Assembly (NCBI GenBank): GCA_903831925.1
Contig: CAIKZV010000231.1
Coordinates: 1-5,920 of the forward strand
Reading direction: 5' to 3'
Length of the DNA: 5,920 nucleotides
Origin: an uncultured Burkholderiales bacterium
GTDB lineage: Bacteria > Pseudomonadota > Gammaproteobacteria > Burkholderiales > Burkholderiaceae_E
Shown here: positions 1 to 4,959 of the stretch, one piece after another
Layout of the letters: the number at the start of each line of letters is the position of its first letter
How positions within the stretch are numbered: the first letter of the stretch is position 1
Notes under the pieces: model-generated
What the model was told of the DNA's origin: nothing
Database searches by the model: none
Seen by the model: only the letters and a program-made list of their open reading frames with translations
Position numbers and translations under genes: made by a program

Positions 1-1125
1 CGGCCAGGCCCGCTCGGGCAGCTCGTTGAGTCTCAGCAGGATTTCCTTCAGGTGCCAGGTGGGCGGCGCGTCGAGTGCGGTCGGGCAGTGGCGCCACAGT
101 GCGCGCAGCACGTTGTGCTCGACGCCGAAGTGGGCCGACAGGGCCTCGATCACCCAGCGGTCCTGACCCGAGTCGATCGCCTGGCGCAAGGCCTCGCGAG
201 CATCGTCCGGGCGCAGCAGTGCCGCGCGCCGGTCGTGTTCAGCCGCAGCAACCAGCCCTGAGCGCGGACGCGCCTGCGCATTGATCAGGGTCTCGGCAAA
301 GAACTGGGCAAAGGCCGGCAGTTTGCCCAGCACATAGGCGCGCTGGGTGGCATGGCCCTGGCCGGTCAGCAGCCAGTTGTAGCAGCCCAGATGCTGGCCG
401 GCCCGGCTGCGACCGAGCTTGACCAGCGTTACCGGCTCGAGCGTGCCTTCGAGCAAGGCGGCGATTCGCTGCTCGGCAGCGGCCTCGCGCAGGTCGATCG
501 AGCGCAGGACCTTGCCGTAGAAGGCGACGTCGATCAGTTCGCGGCGCAGCGCCTGATGCAACTGCGACATGAAGTCGGGATAGCGCGAGGGCCGATCGAA
601 GAGGCTGCCCGGCGATTCCGGCTCGAGGCGATGCTCGCGCGCCAGATGCGCGCCCCAGTCGTCGCGGCGGGCCTCCAGGATGGTCAGCATGTTCTCGCCG
701 AGTGCGGCAAACAGCACATCGAGGGTGGCGGTTTCGGCCGCGCGCATCGGCAGTCCGTCGTGGGTCTCGTCGTCGTGCAGCCAGCGGGCGAGCGAGCCGA
801 CCAGCCGGCGTAGGGTGGCATCGGTCAGCAGGCTGCGAAAGTCATAGATGCACTGATGCCGATCGACACCGATGAAGCGGATCGAGTGGCCCCAATCGCG
901 GGTGAGCTGGCCGAAGATCGGATTGGCCATCAGCGACAGACGCGAGGCCAGCGGCAGCAGCAGCACGAACAGCGACCAGTCGGGCGAGGGTTTGCGCCAG
1001 ACCAGCGCGCGCGGCGTGGCCAGGTAGGCATGGGTCGCGGCCGACAGGTCGGGGCCGACGTTACCGGTATCGGTGAGCTCGGAGTCGATCGGGAAGCTGT
1101 CGACCCGGATCGCCTGGAAGTCCAT
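1..1125 (-). CDS. Uncharacterised protein, N-terminal 375 residues (cut by left edge)
   Basis: I do not recognise the family. The frame is open without a stop from the ATG at 1125 down to base 1, so the C-terminus lies outside the window. The start is well constrained: an in-frame TAG sits at 1177-1179 and no other ATG, GTG or TTG lies between it and this ATG. No clear Shine-Dalgarno is visible. The protein begins MDFQAIRVDSFPIDSEL, has no signal peptide, and has one short hydrophobic patch near residues 52-66 (SLFVLLLPLASRLSL) that looks more like a buried helix than a membrane segment. The rest is mixed and helix-rich, with many Arg, Leu and Ala and several Trp residues (for example RDWGHSIRFIGVD near 81-93 and LGCYNWLLTG near 246-255). 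Codon use is strongly G/C-ending, as in its neighbours. It may be co-transcribed with the 58-residue gene 93 bases upstream. That it is coding is likely; its function is unknown. Confidence 0.8.
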   Translation of the reverse strand, partial: MDFQAIRVDSFPIDSELTDTGNVGPDLSAATHAYLATPRALVWRKPSPDWSLFVLLLPLASRLSLMANPIFGQLTRDWGHSIRFIGVDRHQCIYDFRSLLTDATLRRLVGSLARWLHDDETHDGLPMRAAETATLDVLFAALGENMLTILEARRDDWGAHLAREHRLEPESPGSLFDRPSRYPDFMSQLHQALRRELIDVAFYGKVLRSIDLREAAAEQRIAALLEGTLEPVTLVKLGRSRAGQHLGCYNWLLTGQGHATQRAYVLGKLPAFAQFFAETLINAQARPRSGLVAAAEHDRRAALLRPDDAREALRQAIDSGQDRWVIEALSAHFGVEHNVLRALWRHCPTALDAPPTWHLKEILLRLNELPERAWP

Positions 1126-1218
1126 GCCGTGCGCGCTGCAGATCGGTGGGAGAGGCGCGGGACGGCTCGATGGGCGCTAGTGCGGGCAGCTCGGTCGAGC
1201 CGCGCTGCGGCGAAGGGC

Positions 1219-1395
1219 TCAGTCGGCTCGCTTGGCGAAAAATAGCAGCGTCCCGCCCATCGCCAGGACGGCGCTGGCTAAAAGGGTGCGCGCCACCGAG
1301 CCCTGCCACATGGCTTCAAAAGCCACCAGCGAGCCGGTGCCCAGCAGGAAGCGGGCAGTCGAGGCAGTGCGTTGCGACGGGGAGAGTTCAGCCAT
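1219..1395 (-). CDS. Predicted small membrane protein, 58 residues
   Basis: This is a short frame starting MAELSPSQRTAS and ending in FFAKRAD. A hydrophobic segment at residues 37-54 (rich in Leu, Ala, Met, Gly and Phe) is followed at once by Lys-Arg, which suggests one membrane helix with a cytoplasmic C-terminus. A weaker hydrophobic stretch at 16-30 is interrupted by a Glu and may be a second helix. I do not recognise a family. The frame stays open upstream to 1557, with a second ATG at 1473, so the protein could be 26 residues longer. I prefer the ATG at 1395 because the extension is polar and looks non-coding, but neither start has a good ribosome binding site. It lies between the hydrolase gene and the large uncharacterised gene on the same strand. 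Short length and absence of a recognised family make this a moderate call. Confidence 0.5.
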   Translation of the reverse strand: MAELSPSQRTASTARFLLGTGSLVAFEAMWQGSVARTLLASAVLAMGGTLLFFAKRAD

Positions 1396-1621
1396 CTTGG
1401 GTGTTCGGTATTGGGTATTGACCGACTGGCCGGCGTCTGGGGCGACGCTGCGACTGTGGGCACGAAACCTCATCGTATGCGTTCGGCGCCGGGCACGCAC
1501 GAACAATTTTTGATCGACGGCAGCCTGAGCCGGACAGGCGTGAAAATCAACCAACACCCGGTGTCATTCAAGCCGCCCGAGGTCGCCAACCGCGCCGGCA
1601 GACCGCCTGGCCACAAAGGGT

Positions 1622-2740
1622 TCAGGCAGACCGTCGACTTGCACCCGGCAGATGCTCGAGCGCCTGATCGACCAGGCGGGCGCCGGTCTGGACCACCTGC
1701 TGCTGCCAGGTCGCGCTGGCGGGATTGAAGCTTTCGAGCATCTCGGCCTTGATCGCTCGCCCGGTCGGATCGTGAAGGTCGCCGTGATGGTGAAGCCAGT
1801 TGTCGTTGCGAGTCGCCCGCATCACCCTCGCCGGCTCGTAGGTGCCGTACTCGGGATAGGCAAAGGCCAGGCGGCAGCCCGGCGGCAAGGTGCGTTCGAT
1901 GCCACGGTCGAGCAGTCCGTTGAGCGGCGTCGAGACCGATTCGCCCGAGTTGGCCGACTTCACGCAGCCCTGCCAGACCTGATTCGAAAACCGGTAGCAC
2001 TCGCTGTCGATCGTGGCGCCGGTGACCAGCTCGCACTCGCCGAACGCGCCCAGCCCGGTGTGGAAGTCGAGCCACAGGACGGTGCTGGCGGCGGCCAGAT
2101 GCTCGGCGATCAGCGCAAGCAGATGGCCAGCCCCCTGCTCGATGCGGGCACCGCCGTACTGCATGCCGCGCGGATAGCGGTATTGACCGCCGATGGCGGC
2201 CTGCTGAAAGCGCCGCTCGCCGTGTTCCGCAATGTAGGCCGCGATGCGCGCCTGGCTGGCCGCCTCGGCGTCGGGCGCAAGGCTGGTCGGATTCAGATCG
2301 TCGTGCAGGCGCACGTAATCGGGATCGCACAGATCGGGATCGAAGCGTTCGCAGAAATTGCGGTTGAAGTCGACATTCGATTCGTTGACGCGCCGTTGCC
2401 AGGCAAAGCCGTAGGGATTGTTGGCATGCTGCAGCACGACCGCGGTCTGCGGCCCGAGCGTCAGGGTGGGCAGCACCGCCTCGATCAGATAGTGCTGGAC
2501 TGCACTGCCGCAAAAGCCCTCCACCCCATGGGTGCCGCTCGAGATCACCAGCACGTTGCGGGGTTGGCGGGCACCGAAGATCACGAAGTCGAGCGCGAGT
2601 GTCTCGTTGGCCGGGCCGCGCGGATCGATTGCCCGCGAATCGATGCACACGCCGTGGCGCGGTGCGAGGGCGCGGGCACCGGCGATCAGACGTCGGCGTG
2701 ATTCAGCGTAATCAGGGGAAAAAAAGCGGGTGCAGTCCAT
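1622..2740 (-). CDS. DUF2817 family protein, M14-like zinc carboxypeptidase/amidohydrolase (372 aa)
   Basis: The protein matches the DUF2817 family, which is related to M14 zinc carboxypeptidases; members are expected to hydrolyse an amide or peptide bond using one zinc ion. Visible motifs in order: SSGTHGVEG at 67-75, giving zinc ligands His71 and Glu74; NNPYGFAW at 107-114 and RRVNESNVDFNRNF at 116-129, the substrate-binding Asn/Arg region; LDFHTGLGAFG at 224-234, giving the third ligand His227; and PEYGTYEP at 296-303, where Glu297 is the likely general base. The length of 372 is typical for the family as I recall it. There is no signal peptide, so the enzyme is probably cytoplasmic. The ATG at 2740 has no strong ribosome binding site. 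It follows the dehydratase gene by 54 bases on the same strand with no terminator between, so it is probably the third gene of that operon. The substrate cannot be read from the sequence. A longer frame in another register overlaps it but is an artefact of high GC. Confidence 0.88.
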   Translation of the reverse strand: MDCTRFFSPDYAESRRRLIAGARALAPRHGVCIDSRAIDPRGPANETLALDFVIFGARQPRNVLVISSGTHGVEGFCGSAVQHYLIEAVLPTLTLGPQTAVVLQHANNPYGFAWQRRVNESNVDFNRNFCERFDPDLCDPDYVRLHDDLNPTSLAPDAEAASQARIAAYIAEHGERRFQQAAIGGQYRYPRGMQYGGARIEQGAGHLLALIAEHLAAASTVLWLDFHTGLGAFGECELVTGATIDSECYRFSNQVWQGCVKSANSGESVSTPLNGLLDRGIERTLPPGCRLAFAYPEYGTYEPARVMRATRNDNWLHHHGDLHDPTGRAIKAEMLESFNPASATWQQQVVQTGARLVDQALEHLPGASRRSA

Positions 2741-2794
2741 GGCGGTCAGCGTCGATGGGTTGTCTGGCAGGCGTTGGCGAAGACCGACCGGGCG

Positions 2795-3781
2795 TCAGCG
2801 CGCCGGTTGATCGAGGGTATCGGCAAGACTTCGCAGATCGACATTGGCCCCGCAGACCAGCACGCCGACACGCTCGTCAGGGGCCGGTTTGAAGGCGCCG
2901 CCGGCCAGCGCGGCCAGTGCGGCGGCCCCGCCCGGCTCCGCCGCAATGCGCATCTGTCGCCACAGCAGCGCCTGCGCGTCGCGGATCGCGGCATCGCTCA
3001 CCAGCACGCTTTGCGTGACCTGCCGCTGCGCGAACGGGAACATCAGTTCGCCCACGCGCCGTGCGCCAAGCGAGTCGGCGGCCAGCCCCGACGGCTGGAT
3101 CTCGACAATGCGACCGGCGGCGAGTGCGGCGTTGAGTGTGGGGCAGCCCTCGGATTCGACCGCGATCAATCTTGGCACCCGGTGCCCGGCGCTGGCCTGC
3201 GCGGCGAACCAGGCGGCGATGCCCCCGATCAGTCCGCCACCGCCGACCGCCACCAGCACCACGTCGAGATGCGGCGACTGGCGCAGCCATTCGCGCGCCA
3301 GCGTGCCCTGGCCGGTGAGCGTGTCGAACTGGTCGTAGGCATGCGAGACCAGCGCGCCCTGCTGCTCGGCAAAAGACTGGCTTGCGGCCAGCGCCTCGGC
3401 ATATTCATTGCCTTGCGCATGCACGATCGCGCCGAGCGCACGCAGTCGATCGAGCTTTGCGGCAGGCGAGCTGCTCGGCACGAAGATGTCGGCGGCCATG
3501 CCCAGCCGTGCGGCGGCCAGTGCCACCGCGATGCCGTGGTTGCCGCCCGAGGCCGCGACCACCCGCTCTGGCGGCGCCAGGCCTTGTGCCTGCGCGGCTT
3601 CGCGGGCGCGCAGCAGTCGCTCGAAGGCGCCGCGTGCCTTGAAGGTGCCTGACACCTGCAGGCATTCGAGTTTGAATTCGACCGCGCGGCCGTCGAGGTC
3701 GACCTCGATCGTCGGCGTGACACGCACCCAGGGCGCGATCCGGGCCGCGGTGGCTTCGATTGCGGCAGCGTCGATGATCAT
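2795..3781 (-). CDS. Threonine/serine dehydratase, PLP-dependent (fold type II), 328 aa
   Basis: This is a fold-type II pyridoxal-phosphate enzyme of the threonine/serine dehydratase group, expected to convert a beta-hydroxy amino acid to a 2-oxo acid and ammonia in the cytoplasm. Visible motifs: SGTFKARGA at 44-52 with the Schiff-base Lys48; ASGGNHG at 77-83, the substrate and carboxylate loop; VGGGGLIGG at 179-187, the glycine-rich phosphate-binding loop; VESEG at 208-212; AEPGGAAALAAL at 281-292; and VCGANVD at 309-315, where Cys310 sits where Ser is common, contacting the pyridine nitrogen. It lacks the C-terminal ACT regulatory domain of biosynthetic IlvA (about 500 aa), so it is a short catabolic type. 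Its ATG overlaps the stop of the upstream hydratase gene (ATGA, 4 bases), which points to translational coupling, and it has its own ribosome binding site. Related possibilities are a threo-3-hydroxyaspartate dehydratase or an EutB-like dehydratase; sequence alone does not settle the substrate. Confidence 0.9.
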   Translation of the reverse strand: MIIDAAAIEATAARIAPWVRVTPTIEVDLDGRAVEFKLECLQVSGTFKARGAFERLLRAREAAQAQGLAPPERVVAASGGNHGIAVALAAARLGMAADIFVPSSSPAAKLDRLRALGAIVHAQGNEYAEALAASQSFAEQQGALVSHAYDQFDTLTGQGTLAREWLRQSPHLDVVLVAVGGGGLIGGIAAWFAAQASAGHRVPRLIAVESEGCPTLNAALAAGRIVEIQPSGLAADSLGARRVGELMFPFAQRQVTQSVLVSDAAIRDAQALLWRQMRIAAEPGGAAALAALAGGAFKPAPDERVGVLVCGANVDLRSLADTLDQPAR

Positions 3782-4599
3782 GCGTTCACCTGCAGTGAGA
3801 GTCCTGACAGCGCAACGCCGTCGATGGCGGTGCGCCAGAGCTGCCCTGCCGACAGTGGCTGGGCATCGGTGAGCGTGCCGGTGGTGACGACGCTGCCGGC
3901 GGCGATGCGTTCGCCGCGAGCGGCAAGACCTGCGACCAGATGGCCAAGCGCCTGGATCGGGCCGTCGAGCACATCGGCGCCGCTGCCCTGTGCGACCCGT
4001 TCGCCCTGACAGGACAGGCTGAGTCGCAGCCCGCTCAACGCCCCGGCCGGGTCGGTGCCGAGTGCCGACCGTTCAACCCGCGGGCCGACCCACAATCCGC
4101 CGTGCAGCGATTGGGCGGCAATCGCCTGCGCTGCATTGAAGCGCCAATTCGGCCAGATGCTGTGGACCACCTCGAAGCCCGGCGCGACCCAGCCGATGCA
4201 GGCGACCAGGGCGGCGAGCGCTTCGGGTGTCGAGGCATCGGCCTGTGGCGGCGGTGATTCGGTCAGACCGATCACGATCTCGGGTTCGAGACGCGGCTCG
4301 GCCAGTCGAGCGAGGCTGATGCTTGCCGCGGCATCGGTCATCTCGTGCAGCGTGGACTGCCAGACCGGTCCCCAGATCGGCTGTTTCACGCCATACAGGG
4401 GCCAGATCAGCCGGTTGGTAAAGCCGATCTTGTAGCCGACCGGCGTATCGCCGCGGCGGCGGCGCATTGCGCCGATCGCGGCCTGGATCTCGAAGGCCTG
4501 ATCGATGTCGGCGGTTTCGGCGCTGCCGGCGGGCTCAGGGGGGAGTGATCGGCCATTGTCGGCAGCGGCCAGCAGAAGATCGGGCGGAGGCAGAGTCAC
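3778..4599 (-). CDS. 2-oxopent-4-enoate hydratase-like protein (MhpD/FAH superfamily), 273 aa
   Basis: This belongs to the 2-keto-4-pentenoate hydratase / 4-oxalocrotonate decarboxylase branch of the fumarylacetoacetate hydrolase superfamily; relatives (MhpD, DmpE, HpaH) add water to unsaturated 2-oxo acids using a divalent metal. Visible: an N-terminal helical part at 1-50; VGYKIGFTN at 54-62 with conserved Lys57; RLEPEIVIGL at 103-112, giving metal ligands Glu105 and Glu107; GFEVVHS at 141-147, giving the third acidic ligand Glu143; a HGGLWVG turn at 166-172; and TTGTLTDAQPLSAGQLWRT near 239-257, matching the family's C-terminal S/TG-L motif. The length is typical (about 260-270). Translation begins at GTG: an in-frame TAA lies four codons upstream (the third sense codon before GTG is directly preceded by it), and the N-terminus from this GTG aligns with the family. 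There is no clear Shine-Dalgarno. It is the first gene of the probable three-gene operon. Aromatic meta-cleavage partners such as dioxygenase or aldolase are absent, so the true substrate is uncertain. Confidence 0.88.
   Translation of the reverse strand: MTLPPPDLLLAAADNGRSLPPEPAGSAETADIDQAFEIQAAIGAMRRRRGDTPVGYKIGFTNRLIWPLYGVKQPIWGPVWQSTLHEMTDAAASISLARLAEPRLEPEIVIGLTESPPPQADASTPEALAALVACIGWVAPGFEVVHSIWPNWRFNAAQAIAAQSLHGGLWVGPRVERSALGTDPAGALSGLRLSLSCQGERVAQGSGADVLDGPIQALGHLVAGLAARGERIAAGSVVTTGTLTDAQPLSAGQLWRTAIDGVALSGLSLQVNA
3786..3791 (-). promoter_or_regulatory. Ribosome binding site of the dehydratase gene
   Basis: The minus strand reads AGGTGA four bases before the ATG at 3781. It lies inside the last codons of the upstream hydratase gene and supports the ATG that overlaps that gene's stop. 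This is the clearest Shine-Dalgarno on the minus strand of the window. Confidence 0.6.
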
Positions 4600-4631
4600 C
4601 TGGCGACATTAGCGCAAAGGGTTGCGGGCAC

Positions 4632-4653
4632 CAAATCGGCCGACATCAAATCG
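4632..4653. repeat. Short direct repeat CAAATCG, 15-base period
   Basis: CAAATCG occurs at 4632-4638 and again at 4647-4653, with starts 15 bases apart. The second copy overlaps the proposed -10 of the minus-strand promoter, so the pair could be an operator for the hydratase operon. A 7-base repeat may also be chance. Confidence 0.3.
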
Positions 4654-4674
4654 TGTGGCCGTGATTTTCATCAA
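4645..4674 (-). promoter_or_regulatory. Candidate sigma-70 promoter of the hydratase-dehydratase-hydrolase operon
   Basis: On the minus strand, TTGATG (4674-4669) is followed after 18 bases by TTTGAT (4650-4645). Each box matches four of six consensus bases. The implied transcript start near 4638 gives a leader of about 40 nt to the GTG. A second weaker pair, TTGGTG with TAATGT (4606-4611), would make the message nearly leaderless. Both are weak calls. Confidence 0.3.
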
Positions 4675-4737
4675 GCGCGAGTGTGGCGGCCTGTGGCACC
4701 GTTGCGGACCGACTGGATCTGCGGCTGTTGTGCCGGC

Positions 4738-4767
4738 TTGGCTCAGTCGTGGTCGGCGGTGTAAAAT
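4738..4767 (+). promoter_or_regulatory. Candidate sigma-70 promoter of pckG
   Basis: TTGGCT (4738-4743) and TAAAAT (4762-4767) are separated by 18 bases. The -10 matches five of six consensus bases and stands out in a GC-rich surrounding; the -35 matches the first three bases and is weak. The implied transcript start is near 4774, giving a leader of about 185 nt before pckG. Confidence 0.5.
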
Positions 4768-4785
4768 CGTCGGTTCCGCTTGAAA

Positions 4786-4823
4786 GATCGGTCCAGTGCC
4801 TGACGGCACGATGCGGGCCGATC
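4786..4823 (+). promoter_or_regulatory. Two-helix stem-loop in the pckG leader
   Basis: GATCGGTCC (4786-4794) can pair with GGGCCGATC (4815-4823) as a 9-bp RNA helix with one G-U pair. It encloses a perfect 5-bp hairpin, GTGCC (4796-4800) with GGCAC (4805-4809), closed by the tetraloop TGAC. The internal loop is asymmetric, with one base on the 5' side and five on the 3' side. It starts about 12 nt after the expected transcript start. No T-run follows, so it is not an intrinsic terminator. I do not recognise a riboswitch class. Confidence 0.45.
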
Positions 4824-4848
4824 CGACAGGCAATGAAAGGCTTATTTT

Positions 4849-4871
4849 CAGCGGCGCATCCGGCGCCGCTG
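4849..4871 (+). promoter_or_regulatory. Perfect 9-bp hairpin in the pckG leader
   Basis: CAGCGGCGC (4849-4857) and GCGCCGCTG (4863-4871) are perfect inverted repeats around a five-base loop, ATCCG. The stem is almost all G-C, so it would be very stable in RNA. It is preceded by an AT-rich stretch (TTATTTT) and is not followed by T residues, so it is not a standard terminator for the plus strand. Read on the minus strand it is followed by A residues, which also argues against a terminator. Confidence 0.5.
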
Positions 4872-4950
4872 CCGGCATGGCCCGCAGATCAGGTCGATTC
4901 AGCGTCGACGGTTGCGGGGCGATGCCACAAGAGATTGACCACATCGCATC

Positions 4951-4954
4951 GGAG
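4951..4954 (+). promoter_or_regulatory. Ribosome binding site of pckG
   Basis: GGAG lies five bases before the ATG at 4960 and fixes this start, which also agrees with the family's N-terminus. Confidence 0.75.
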
Positions 4955-4959
4955 TTTTC

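Larger units (their letters stand above)
4600..4959. other. Divergent intergenic region between hydratase operon and pckG
   Basis: This 360-base stretch carries no convincing gene. It should hold the promoters of both divergent units. The left third, next to the hydratase gene, is relatively AT-rich and has a 7-base direct repeat. The middle has a good sigma-70 promoter candidate facing pckG. The right half would be the transcribed leader of pckG and is rich in inverted repeats. A plus-strand frame from 4683 to 5108 crosses this region and the pckG start, but it has no family signature. Confidence 0.8.

Noticed and set aside
1501..1621. Terminator after the DUF2817 gene
   Set aside because: Only short stems such as GCCTG/CAGGC (5 bp) are present, with no T-tail on the minus strand.
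1470..2648. 392-codon minus-strand frame overlapping the DUF2817 gene in another register
   Set aside because: Its product is extremely Arg-rich and has no family signature, while the 1622-2740 frame shows the complete zinc-hydrolase motif set. It is a high-GC shadow frame.
1652..2701. 349-codon plus-strand frame antisense to the DUF2817 gene
   Set aside because: No recognisable domain or ribosome binding site; long antisense frames are expected in GC-rich genes with G/C-ending codons.
2774..3652. 292-codon plus-strand frame antisense to the dehydratase
   Set aside because: Antisense shadow of a gene with clear PLP-enzyme motifs.
4849..4871. Intrinsic terminator
   Set aside because: The stem is strong but no T-run follows on either strand.
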